Shown: piece after piece, positions 23,101 to 36,500 of the stretch
How the letters are laid out: the number at the start of each line of letters is the position of its first letter
Position numbering within the stretch: the first letter of the stretch is position 1
Origin: Atriophallophorus winterbourni
Lineage: Eukaryota > Platyhelminthes > Trematoda > Plagiorchiida > Microphallidae
Direction of reading: 5' to 3'
NCBI GenBank assembly: GCA_013407085.1
Contig: JACCGJ010000180.1
Span: 30,029 to 94,028 of the forward strand
Length of the DNA stretch: 64,000 nucleotides
Notes under the pieces: generated by a model
The model's input: only the letters and a program-made list of their open reading frames with translations
Told to the model about the DNA's origin: nothing
The model's database searches: none
Position numbers and translations under genes: made by a program

Positions 23101-26100
23101 TAGCACGTGTTCAGCTAGGGCCGAATCCCGAATCAGTGATTGATATTCACTGGGATTGCGGGGTCGCTTTCCCACTCGTTTCCTGTGTTCGTTTAACCTA
23201 GTGTTCTCTAGAGTTTTCCCAATGTAAACACCCGCGCAACCCTTGCAGTTGATTTGGTAGATGCAGTTTCGCACAACCTAAAGGAGTCTTATCTTTGAGA
23301 TGCATTAATACGGAGCGGAGAGTTCTACCTGCCTTATATGTTACTCTAATACCTGCGCTATTCAAGAGTCGCCTTATTCCTTCGGAGGCGCTTTTGACAT
23401 ACGGTAGAGATACCGTAGCTCGCCAAACCTTTTCCGTCTTCGGTTGCGGATATTTAACTCGGTTCAATTGGTCAAGAGAATGCCATTTATACCTGAACAC
23501 TGTTCGTACCGACACTGACGAAGCTTCTGTGTTCAGAAGCGAAACGTTACCAAAAACTCACTAAAACCGATTCATTGCAAACTCTATTTTCGTGCTTTCA
23601 TTTGGTTTGCACTTTGTGAGCCTTGTCACGTGAGATTTTTTCTCTGTTCCATGATTTTGTGAGGTTTTTAGGTGCGTTTAAAAGTAGATAACCGTTACAA
23701 TGCATTTGTTGAAACTCATTCAGAAATTATTAAGCGTCCTAATAAATTTCATAATGTCAACAAGCGCTTTGCTTATCTGCTCCGTCAAGCGAATGCTCAA
23801 GTTCATCGAATGGTAATCACGCGTTGTTCTTGTATGTGACTGATAATCTACCTGGTTTTTACTCATGCTTGGATCGGTTGAGCTTTTGATCTCTCACATT
23901 GTCTACTCGTTCTTATCCCTATCCGTCTATTTGTCTGCCAGTTTATCTAACTATAAATATATCTATTGGCTTATACTTGTATGCCAACTGTTACATACGT
24001 AACATGTTTACCATTTATCCACTGTTTCAAGGCTCACTGAACCTGATCTTACTGTCTCCACCTGACCGCGGCAAACAGCCAGAAACCGGTAGTGGTGTGT
24101 AAGGGATGGGGATGTGAGCAACACATTACTTTGGTTATCTATTGGCTTGTTCAGCAATGTTTCCATTTGACCCATCATCAGACTATTTATTTATACATTC
24201 AACAAAATGTGTTGTCTAAGGTAGTGAAAAAAATCAAGTACTCTGGGCGCACCAATTTGGTCTTATTTTTTCGATATTTATCAACTCGGTCGTCTCAAAA
24301 TGCCCCAGCTAAGTCTTCGGGACACATTTTAGGGAACCGCATAAACGACAGAGCACGCCTCTACAGAGTCGATCGGATGGGCTAGGATTGAAGTGTTTAC
24401 CTTCTTGGCACCATTTTTATTCAACAAACTTGCGTGGTGCGTGCGACACGAAATGCGAATGTCTATAAATTACCCAAGGTGGTTGAACCGAAGTTGTTCG
24501 AGGAGGGTTAACATTATAATGCTACCGACACCGTTGTTGGATTCATTCCGCTTGAACCCCATCTTCCTATTTCTCCAGCTATTCTTTCTTTTTGTCTTTC
24601 TACCAACAATATTTTTATCTCCAATGCGATCATCTCACTGACTACTTGTGCGCTGTGCCATTCCTCTCATACTTCACGAGGTTTCAATCATCTACATTAT
24701 GTTTTGTACTTATCAATTTGTCGCCAGTTGATAGGTTGTAGAATCATTTCTTTTTCTTTTGGATTCTTTTTTAGATCGAATATTTGTTCACAGACAAAAC
24801 TGGCACGCTCACTGAAAATTCGATGCAATTCAGACGGTTTGCCACCGCATCAGGAACTTATGGTGTAAAAGAAAATGCGGTGTTCCACCTTCAGCGAGTC
24901 ACATCTGGTGAACATTCTGAGGAACCTTCAACGGGTGGTGAAGAAGAATACAAACTTGGAGAACAACTGAATCTCGTCATTCCTGACGATTCATCACCGG
25001 ACAGTTCAGAAGAAATCCGAACCATCCACACACTGCTGTTGATACTGGCGCTGTGTCACACTGTACGTGTGGAACGATATTTCCCAGAAGAAATGCCCAA
25101 AAAGAAAAAGAAAAAGAAAAAGCGATTTGGGATGGATATAACTAGAGGTGCCCTCTTCGATGGTTTGATTAAACGACGCAATGAACCCCCACGACGAGGT
25201 AGCAACTCACTGCGAAGAGCCTCCGCGGTCCAAGCGGCTTCTGCGGCTGTTCGCTATTCTAGAAAAGGCAGGAAATTGAAAACCGAAGATTATATCTATC
25301 AGGTAGGTATGGAGATCGCAGACTCTTAAACAGTTCCCTGATGTGTATGATGTTAGCGATACTTTGCTCTGTTGTTTTAGCTCGAGATAGCACTTCAGAG
25401 AGTCGTGTACTTCAATGCTGTAAAGAACAATTTTCTCGGTATGTAGCGAGACTATAATAGAAGGAACATATATCAGTGAGCTTGAGGGGTTCTCAAGCAG
25501 GAATATCGGTACACGAAAGGCTTCATGAATACTTAGTCGACGCTGCTTGGCGTTTTTACCGTATGTCATCGTATAAATCGAACTCGTTCGAAACTAAAAT
25601 TTCACGCAAACAATGTGAATTGTAATTGTGGGGAAAGTGAGCAACAAAACACACCAAATCGCTCATGTACAAGCTCATGTGTCATTCATTTGTCATTTAA
25701 CCCTTTGTCTACTGACGGTAACTCTAGTTACCACCTCCCGTCGGTACCTACAGTCACCATCGGATTGCACTTGTCAGGCGGCGTCTGGCATCTGATCCAT
25801 GAAAATTAATCATGCGTTTTATTTATGCCATAATTAAGCAGAATAACACAAAAATATCATAAAATACGTAAATCAATTACCGTAGTCAAAGGGTTAAACA
25901 TGTTGGTTTGTTGTACGAAACCGTCTCTAACATGGCATCAACATTGAACAATACTTGTCAATATTCTACCACTGTTTCAAGACCCATTGAAACTAAGCTT
26001 GCTGTCTTAAGACAATGAATGCAAACAGTTGGGAACCGGTCGTGGGTTGTCGATGCGAGAATGTGGGTAACGCAGCAAATTGATCTGTAACCAATCCAAT

Positions 26101-29100
26101 AATCGTGAAATACGCAGAATACTTGTTGTTGTCCTACTTCTGTCGATGTCAACAGCGACACGTGTGATGATGTCCTACTCCACATCGTTTCGCAGTCCGC
26201 ACCGGAAATAACAGTTTCTCTCGCAGTGACATGCAGTCTGTATGTACTCACAAGCCATGATTCAGGCACCAGGTACCGCACCGTGGCAAACTGTACGTGG
26301 GTTAAGATGTGGTCAGCCGGTCCGGGATTGGGAAAATGAGAAATGACAGTGAAACCCCATCGTCTCACCTATCGCACCTCGATTCAGCAAGGTTAATTGC
26401 GCAGTACCGAAGTACTGATCGAATGCAGATTATGGTTTAGTGTTACCATTTCCTGAGTGTTGGCCTGAATCTCTTTCAATTACCGATAACAACACCCAAT
26501 GTTTCCCGACTTGATAAAATACTTCACACTGCGCCTGTAAATTGACGCTCACATGCAACGGACGCCGATTGATTGACTACTGCCGATCGCTGTGAGCGCT
26601 TTAGGAGAGGTTGTAACTCCGAATCGGACTGTGTAGACATTCTAAAAGTTGGGAAGCATGAAACCATTGCACTTGTAATGTTCATCTATGGTCGACAACG
26701 ACCGAAAGAGGCCAGCACACGCCAGGTTGTTTTTATTATGTCATAAGCTTGATGCCGGAAGCCTTCATCTCTCTTTGTACCTCAATTCGTGTTCCAATTT
26801 TGTTTTCTTGAAAAGCGTAGTTTTGCCGCTGTCGTGCTGCGTAATTTTAGATGTTCTAGTTTCCAAGAATTTCACCGGGTCGCCGATCAGCTCATGCTTT
26901 CTCGAGACTCGATCAATAATAAAGAGGATAGGTAGGGGACTTTGTTAAATGGTTTGTTCCTTGTGTGGAGCGGACGGCCAATTTGACCTTTTTCAGTCCG
27001 ATGACACAATTGTTTACTCCAAAAACGCGTTTGTTGTATGCGTCATCGTAATGTGTTTTTATTTTTGGCGTAATTGCAGTGATAATGAAATCGTTTTCTG
27101 GCGTGTGACACTGGTAGCCACGAAGAAGCAGCGGTGTTTTTTTCACTCATTTGCAAAGCCTTTATGTTGTGAACCGCAAAAGTCTATTTGTGAGCACCTA
27201 CTGTTTCATGAGCTCTGTAGACTTCAAAATCATCCTTTCTATAGATATTTTGATATCACTTCGTATGGATTCATGTTACTTGAGATTTTCTTGTTGGTGA
27301 TTTGGAGGAAGAAGAAGGCGACACGAACAGCTGGCGTATCTACGAACTCTTCATTATGAAAGACAGAACTAGATATATAGTCGTATCAATCATTGTTTGT
27401 CTTGTACGACGCGATTGATGATGTGATCTCCGCAGCAGGAGTGCAAAGCAGGTAAAATCAATAGTTGACAACGATGTTACTCGCGAGAACATTGCTGGTG
27501 TTTCATTGCTCATGTAACAGAGGATGACGAGCTAATCGTTGATCGAAATGTTGAGATCCGAGGGAATCACTGCTCTTCAAATCAGCCTGACTATATAAAT
27601 CTTGAATTCGTATCATATCGTTGCTTCGCTACAAACTATATCGTCTGTGCACGAAGAGGGTATTTCATTCTTTTGGTTGACTTTATGTGAGCCTCGCTTT
27701 ATCCGTACTTTGTTGACGAACCCAGCTTGTTTATCTCCGTTTCAGAGCTATTACTTTTAAGGCAGGGGCTGACAGGGGCCTTGATAGAATCGTCGTCTGA
27801 GTTAATAATTATTTCACGAATATCACGCTTAAATATAATCAGCTGTTCCAAATCTTCATATATATATCAAGTTTTCCTCTCGCCTCTCCATTTTTAGGCA
27901 TCCTCACCAGACGAAAAAGCCTTTGTCGAGACCAGTCGCGATCTTGGTGTCGTATATCACGGCACGGATGAGTGTGGAATGCAGGTGCGTTTTCTGTACG
28001 CTCATCTTCAAGCGCTTTCTTCTCGAAGGCAAACTATGCTAGATAACCAAAAACTGTTCAACAACCAAAAACCTGACTTTGCGGTCAGAATGTAGAAGCA
28101 ATTATGATTATTCTCAATGAACCTTGAAACTTTGATAAATAACAAAAATTCTCATTTACATGCATTTTTATCGCAGCATCCCACGACCGGTTTCGCGCTG
28201 TTTGTGCTCATCAGGTAGTGTCAGTACGATCAGAATCCACATGCCGGTGTTGTTGAATGTGTTGTGGAAATGTCTGCAAATGATGATCTTTGTTCATGAC
28301 CATGGGTTCAACCCCATCTGCATGTGTATGGGCTCGTGCCAACCTTGTCTAACAGTGGCTTACAAGCTCAACTTGTTTACCATTTCTCTACTCTGGTCCT
28401 GGTCGTACTGTCTTAACCTGATGAGGGCAAACAGTACGAAACCAGTCGTGGGGGGGGGTGCGTGATTGGGATCTTTGGGTTAAATCCCATCTTTATTTGT
28501 ATGAGCACATGTGGCTGAACAAGGTTAGTATTTCAAGCCTTGTCCAACGGTAACTGACAAGCTCAACTTGCTAAGCTGAAACTTGCTTCACACTGGAATA
28601 TATTCGCTTGATTGATCTATGTGGTTCTTGTTTAGCGTCCAAGTTTAACTAAAGGATACCTTGACGCACTTGGTACAATCAGATTCATCGGCTGTGAGAA
28701 GCGGACGTGTCATAAATCCTGGTGTGCCACCATTTATATCGGCTAACTTTGAATTATTCACGGCGGGAAGACGGGAAAAACCAGTCATTCGGAAGCTATG
28801 CAAGCCACCAGATTAATCAAAGAAGTATCAAAAGGTTAACTAGATTTTTAGAACTGATGTAAGAAGTGTTGGTCGTTGGAATGCGGTTAATGATCATCCT
28901 CCTGTATCAATGTTCAATCGCGTCATACTTTTGTAACCTCTTGCTAAATTGGTTTACCACCGGTACTGAAGTGAATGTGAAAACACACTGGAGTCTCAAT
29001 GTCGTTTCCTTCTTCTTGTATCTGTCCAAGTCTGGACAATCTAACGGTATTTCGGCTCATGAGCAGCTGTGCGGTATTGCTCTACTGTGCAGCTAGCACC

Positions 29101-32100
29101 ATGCTAAATTAATTTGCCAACAGCTATGAGCTGCGCACGTAAACACGCTGCAATCTCAATGCCATGACTGCTTGCTAAATTTGCCTAGATCCAAGCAATC
29201 TAGTAGTCGGCGACTTGCTGAACTTCGCCTTACTTCTTGCTTGTGATTTCATGCATGCATACCGTTGATAACTCCTTTCGATGTAAGCTTATGATTTTAC
29301 ATGTGCATACAAATCTTATCTTCTTTAAGATTTATCATTTAACTTCTAAAATGTTGTTATGCGAGGTCCTTCAAAAACCAATTTCAGGTGCAACAGGGTT
29401 TCTCGGCTGTGCTCATCCGTGATGATGCACTTATGACCTTGAATGACTGGATGCGAAATGGAGCTTCACGCTCATCGCTTGCGAGTTGCCTGACGTACTA
29501 TTATGTATTCACACCGAATAAACACAGTAAATGGAGAGGGTTTTAATATTTGGTGCCCATTGCTACAGCACAGACTAACAAATTCACGTGAAGTGAAACC
29601 CCCCTGTGTCTCTAAGAATCCTGTGCCGGCTCATACCTTTTTAGGGGGTCTCATCCTCAATGTTATTTAGGAATGAGAATTTACTTTCAGGTGCAAATTT
29701 GACGGGCGCGGAATGAATCAACCATCTGCTTGCTTTGATATTGCAATTGATGTGTTTCAGTTATCATATACGCTTGTCAAACAGAGTGATGCGAACCACT
29801 GCTGCTTTCGCTCGACTCGTTCACACTAGTTGGTTCCCTTTCGCATGTTTAATGAACATAGCCCCCCAAGTCAAATTGTATGGACTTCGTCTTCATTGAC
29901 GCATGCGTTGGCCCCCTTCGGTCGATGTCGACCATGGATGTACATCACAATCGCATGAATTTCATGTTGTACAGCTTTTTGAATGACTAAACAGTCCGAT
30001 TCGTGAGGAACAATCTCTCCCGCAGCGCTGGCAACGATAGTCAGAACTCGGTTGTAGGGCGTCAGTTGCACGCCGTCGGCGTGATGTGCGTTCAGCAGCC
30101 AAGAGCTGTATCTGCTCCTCCCCAGCTTTCAGACGACGCTTTACACAATGCCTCCAATGTGAGCGGTCAAGAGCAAGTTCTTCCCAACTCGCCGGGTCAA
30201 TGGCAAGTGATTTCATATCTCTTTTGCGAACGTCTTTGTACCGCAAGTGCGGTCTACCCAATGGTCGACTTCCTAATTGCAACTCACCATAGAGTAGATC
30301 TTTCGGAATATGACCATTTTCCATTCTGTAGACATGACCAAGCCACCGCATCGGTGCTGTCGCAATAGGGTGAACATGCTCTGTAGACCAGCTTTTGAAA
30401 GCATCATTGACGCATATACTTGGTTAAACCCTCAATTCCCTCAATCTGTAAGTACAATATTGTCATGAATGTACCAAGAGCCATACGTGTTTCAGCTGTA
30501 ATGTTGACCATTTTCATGAAGCCGAGGATGGTGATATCATAGTTCTGTTTACTCTAGCAATGAGTGAATAATCATTGAGCTTAAAGCAATCTATAAAGGT
30601 GTTCATCATTTTATTCTAGCGCTCACGTCACCTTTGCTTAGTCCAACTGTTTGCCGTCGTCAGATGGAAGCGCTAAGGGTTAGGTTCAATGAGCGTTTAA
30701 CGAGTGATAAAGTATTAAACCAACGTAGACTTTGAAACCATTGTTAAATAGGTTTCGTACAGTGAACCACGATGTTTAATGAAACAATCCGAGCTCAGAA
30801 CGACCAATGTGAAGCATGTAGATCTGAAGGCCATGTGTTAACCGACTTTTTGTTCTGTGAAGCCTGTGGTCACGTTTTTCGCCATGTTCTACCCCAAGCT
30901 CACCTTCAACGAACCATTTGTTTCTGTGTGCTGCGCACAACCAAAGTAAACAAGTTCTCGTGTTGCAATATGATTGACAGGTTCAATAACACATGTCGTG
31001 GGTGGGTTTGCACTGCGGAATCGTAGGGCCTCAGGCTGGTGATGATTTTCAGACTGCGCCACGTTTTCAGTTGGACCAATATCAACTAGCCGTCCACCGA
31101 GTTTCGTGTATTCGGCAACTCCATCTTTCTGTGATTCAATACTGCTCGATCCGGTCTAGTTGAATGTTGGCAGTTTGGAACGAGTTGTGTCCTGAGTTCT
31201 AATCTCAACGTGACTTTACTCGGTTCCTTAGTTTCGGCGTCCGAGCATTCAGTTAAATCATTATGAAAATAACCATCGACTGGATTTGTCGAATCTGTTC
31301 GTTTCCTTGATTTTTTATGGTACTCACGTGTCTTGCGAGTACAAATGTATCTGGACTCAGACTCGGTGATTTTGCACCCATCCCTAATGAGAAGTTTGTA
31401 CCATAGAGAACTCTAGCCTTCGTTATAATTTTGTTTTTTATAATCATTTGTGGGTTTTCATCCTGTTGTTTATCGCATCTGAACAACGTGCACTCCAAGA
31501 GAGTTATTGTGGTCTCTCAAGCGTATTTCCGGTTTCTTAAACACAAAGTTGCTCTGGTGCTATGAGTAGGCCGACGACGTTATTTTTACGGTGGCCGGTC
31601 ACTTAATCGCCAGACACTTAATCCCCAGTTTGATAACTTCTGAAGAATGCAAACCCCGCTGCCTCATGGATGGTATTTTCATCTATGCCAAGCCATGCAA
31701 CGAAAAATATGTGAACTAGGGATGAAAGCAGATTATGAGGCGGACGATCATTTACGCCTCATGATTAGATGCCTTCCAGCGTTGGCTTTCGTGCTGTTGA
31801 ATCATGTAGTCGACACATTTGAGATTTTAGCCGAATCTATGCCTCAAAGTGAGAGAATGAATGAACTGTTATCTTATTTTGAACATACCTTTGTTCGAGG
31901 TCGATGAATTAGAGGTAGAAGAGAAAACTTAGGGATTTACGAACCTACAAATATTTTAACGATCGACGCCAAATCACTGTATGTACGTAAGGGTTGAACA
32001 CGAGTATGTTAACCTTTTGTCATGCTATTGCTGTTTTTCGACTTGGCCTCACACTCCGGATTTCGCACTGCAACGCTGAACACCTGGTGTCATGACATTG

Positions 32101-33467
32101 AAAGCCGTAAGGAGGCCTTCATGCTGATATCACTCTAATCGTTCACGAAACTCAATTGATTGCATATTTCACTCAAGTTGAAGGCCCATTGTTCCCCTAG
32201 GCCTGTGCTCTTTCTTCTGTGTGATTTGCAAGTGTCTCTCGCATGATTGTATAACTGTTAAGCGCTCGCGACTTGCTACAGGTGTGATGCTGTTCATGGC
32301 ACTGACTCCATGGTGGATCAGACAGTCTCATTGATGCGTCTAACACATGTGTGTCTGTTGCATATGAGATCGTTTTGTATTACAATCCAGTCCCGTTTCC
32401 ACCTTCTAACGCGGTAGACAGTACGCAGCGTGTCTCAGACATTTTCTTCAATTTTTGTTGGAATGCCAAGTTGTATCCAACATCACATGACGCTTGTTCG
32501 AACGCACCTCAAAGTCTAATGAGGTATCCACTGCCCTAGGGAATTGAACGGCTAACTTCGAATGACGAACCGTGCAATAAATGTCGCTTCATTGGTTTGG
32601 ACCAAGTAAAAAAACTATACTCAGAACACCACGCCAATATCAACGGTATATTCGTGGTCTTCGTCGTTTGTTAAAACCCAATGCGTTCTCGGTGAATGAG
32701 ACAGTAATCCAATCTCTTGCTTGGTTCACGTCTACTAGCAGTGTTGTTCTAATCGATTATCAGAAAACGCGACCTTAAGCGTGTAACAATTTTGATCAAC
32801 CGAATTGATTTTACTCTGTGAAGGCCTGAGAAACTTGATCTCGTTGGCTTCACGCCCTGAATGCGAGTAGCGCGAAAATGTGAGGGCTATTGTGGTGACC
32901 GATCCGAAGTCAAATTCAAGCATCAAGCGTGGTTTCGTGTTGTGCATTGCTGTTCATTGCTTAAACCAGGGTTGTGTGATTCGAAACCTGGTTTGAGAAT
33001 GGGTTTTGATTTTTGTTTCGCGAATTCGAAATGTTAATCCTCACTTTATTGACCTGCTCAATTCGAGCTCCAAAGTATTTTTGATTCTCGCGAGCGCCGA
33101 AGTGTAAACCAATATACGGGATGATTCAATCAACGACATGTTTTGCTGATCGTGTAGTCAACACTGGAACAGCCGTAATCTTCATTGGACATTGGTCTGA
33201 TAACCATTATGAACAAAACTAAGATTCGTTTGACGTGAATATCGTCATCATTGACTATTGTAATGATCTAACCTGTAAATTATTTCACCAATGTTGGCTG
33301 AGTAGCTCTCATGCTGGACTTGCACCTTGACTCTGAAGACACGAGTTATTTGGGGCAGGCCATGCTTAGTGGATTACTACATAGATCGATCGATACGTTC
33401 GTATATAACTACACAGTTTGATAGACTGATGGGTTGATAGAGAGAGACAGATAAACGGGTAAATAGG

Positions 33468-33498
<31 letters not shown>

Positions 33499-33499
33499 G

Positions 33500-33540
<41 letters not shown>

Positions 33541-36500
33541 TAGTTGGTTGTTAGCCGGTCGAAAGTTTGGGTCACATGTTTTGGCGAATAATGAAATCTG
33601 AACTTTCAATCGCCTCGTAAATGTAGATCGTAAGATAGCTGTGTAGATATGTAGAAACTTGAATTGATAGCTAAAGTAAAGCAGCTATGATCTCATGAGA
33701 ACTTGCATTTCTGCTTATCTGTACCTCCCTATACTAATGTCGAACGATAATTCGACCTAGGGACTTCATGCTTCAACCTGTCGTGGTTTAGCTGAAACCG
33801 TTCAATTCACTAGCCTTCTTTTTCGCCACCGATGCAATTTGTTTAGCTCATTTCCCGGAAGATTTCTCGTCTCCAATGGACGGTAGTTCTTTGGCATGCA
33901 AAAACCTCGAGCTGATAATCAGCATGAAAAACAGTTGAGTGTTTCATCAAGTGAGAGACTCTATCTCGTGTCAGCTTAAACCAGTACATCACTTGAGGCA
34001 TCTAGGTTTACTAATTGTAGATTAGTAACAAACCTACATCTACTTCCGCTTCAACTCCCGTATCTGTTGCACCCGCAAACTGAATATCGAGGCAAAAATG
34101 ATGGTACCCAGTGTATGCATACAAAGTGCCTTGCTGTATGGCAACCGTTTTCTTCTTTCTTTTATCGTTCTAATCCTGCGCAGCCTTAGATAATATTAGC
34201 CCACATGCGTTCGACGTCTCTGCAACACTTCCCCTATACCGAGGATTGTTCTTCCGTCCACATAAACACTCCATTGAGAAGTATAAGCGCGTCGTACTAT
34301 ACTCTGCTTCGATTATTTTAGTCTCAGTCACGCATTAATTTTCAAGCCGTTTGCCAAGAATTTCTTCCATTAGTTGTTCTGTTTGACGAATGAATTGATC
34401 GAATTTCGCTGCCTGAATGCAATCATCTCACTTGCCATCATTGATGACTGTATCGCATTCAACAGATGTTGCCCCCTGGCTGTCACAGCTCTTATTTTGC
34501 TATTTGTGCACACATGGTTATGTTCTTGCCGTGTGGCTCTCATTTCCTTCCGCTCGGTGACCTCGAAATCGGCCATGGCTTGACGCGCTTGTTCTTCTTT
34601 CCTCTTCCACATTCGTGTACGACATCGATACGAGCATCAACTCGATTTAGTGCTCGGGTGACTGATTGATCGATGTTCGCTTGCGAATTGCTAAGGACAC
34701 GCGTACGACCTTGGTTTTCTTACCGTGAACAATTCAAACTCAGACCGCATTCTCGGTGAACTCGAAACGAATTTATGAATGCGCCAATGCAGTAACCCAT
34801 TTAGTTTGCGTGAATATGGTAACGAAGTATTAATCAGTATAGTAACATAAGGCAGTCTGGGTATAGATAGCTAATCAAAAAGTGGCGCTTATCCTTCTGT
34901 GACGTAGCTTAACTGGGTGACTTTCTTAAATCTCACCAATTCAGTATTAACATGTAAGCCCCTTAAACTTTGCTATATATGAACTCCATGCTTTTTGATG
35001 TCATACTAGAAACAACATCCTCTTCCATAACACTGCTATGTGTGTGATGTATGATGTGAAAGCACACGCCTGATCCAGGCAAAGTGCCGCACAGTCAGAG
35101 ACCGCACGTGGGCTGAGATACTGTCAGGTTGCCCAGGCCTAAACAGAGATGAAAAAATAAATAGAAAGAAAATAGAAATGGTAGTGAGACTACAGCGTAT
35201 TTCAGCATGTAGCTCACTACCGGTGGCCAATCAATTTAGCACGATGTTAGCCGCACAGCACAGAAACACCGCTATGACAATATCGAAGGTCACAGCTTTG
35301 ACGGAAGCATTATAGTCTGACCGAACAGACTAAAACAGGCAACTGTTTTGAGACATTTATTCTGACAGTGAAAGGTTGTAGACAAACAGGTTGACGCTAC
35401 GGCAAGCGTTCCATAATAACCCACAATGTCATGCACCAGAAACTCGTTTTCTCATTATTGTACGCGACAAGTCGACTTTTAAGCGTTTCATCGTCAAGCT
35501 CTGCGTCAATCTTCATTAAAAAATAACGGTACACACTTACGAAACCATGATATCAAAATATAAAGAATGAAATATAAACAATATAAACGTTTCATCCGCC
35601 TCAACACCTTGGAGTGAATTGGTTGAAGGATCTCCGATATTGGAACGTTCGAGATGGCAATATAATTGATTGATTGAGTAATCGATGAGCAGCGTATTGA
35701 CAAATTGATTACAATAAGAACAATATTGTTTCGTGGATGGACAAAGTGACTAATGCTGAAGTGCTTTCAAAAGCTGGTCTACAGAGTATGTTCACCCTAT
35801 TACGACAGCGCCACCTGCGGTGGCTTGGTCATGTCTACAGAATGGAAAATGGTCGTATTCCGAAAGATCTACTCTATGATGAGTTGCAATTTGGTAGTCG
35901 ACCATTGGGCAGACCGCACTTGCGGTAGGAAGACATTTGTTAAAGAGCTATGAAAGCTCTTGGCATTAACCCGGCGAGTTGGGAAGAACTTGCTCTTGAC
36001 CGCTCACATCAGAGGCATTGTGTAAAGCGTCGTCTGCAAGCTTGGGAGAAGCAGATACAGCTCTTGGCTGCTGAACGCACATCACGCCGCCGGCGTACAA
36101 CTGACGCCCTACAACCGAGTTCTGACTATCATTGCAAGCGCTGTGGGAGAGATTGTTCCTCCCGAATCTGACTGTTTAGTCATTTGAAAAGCTGTAGAAT
36201 CTGAAAATTCATGACGATTGTGATGCACATCCATGATCGACATCGACCGAAGGATGCCAACAACATATTGTTCAAAATAATTTCAAGTACTTTGTTCAGA
36301 AATCGAAGCTTGCGCAAGATACAAGAAAGAAACGGCCAATGCTATTATAATGACAATATTTATAAATCATGTTGTAGCGTCTACCTCTCGCTACGACACG
36401 AGATTGATAAAGCGGATTGGCAGAGGCAGCTGTCCTTCTGTCTCGATTGGAAATCTCGTCGTTGGGGTAACCGCAAGCTGACTGTTAAAGACAAAGATGA

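Larger units (their letters stand above)
8137..24774 (+). other. Flippase intron 1 (16.6 kb), repeat-rich
   Basis: No host exon is recognised inside. Stretches with nothing assignable are 8137-8930, 9005-11680, 14180-15150, 15930-17030, 17450-19460, 20100-22550 and 23610-24000. The other parts are SINE-like copies, ribozyme repeats, RTE-like debris, a Penelope-like fragment and a diverged dispersed repeat listed separately. The longest open frame (21064-21603, 179 codons) has no recognisable domain. A GATT-rich run is at 18979-18998. Confidence 0.75.
25303..27897 (+). other. Flippase intron 2 (2.6 kb)
   Basis: Contains a TTAA-flanked MITE (25697-25897), a degenerate ribozyme-family repeat, a decayed SINE-like copy and an RTE-tail relic. 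The stretch 26710-27890 shows nothing recognisable; open frames at 26949-27359 and elsewhere have no family signature. Confidence 0.7.
28160..28560. repeat. Foldback ribozyme-family element
   Basis: Two ribozyme units face each other: a - strand core at 28177-28224 and a + strand core at 28409-28456. Between them lies TGGTTCAACCCC-like tRNA T-loop-type sequence and CTTGTCTAACAGTGGC. The arrangement mirrors the elements at 44555-45095 and 52380-52840. Confidence 0.7.

Noticed and set aside
33280..33345. tRNA-like stretch TTGGCTGAGTAGCTCTC
   Set aside because: Has an A-box-like start but no T arm or acceptor pairing.
33409..33609. 66-codon - strand frame with YLSI repeats
   Set aside because: Translation of the GATA microsatellite.
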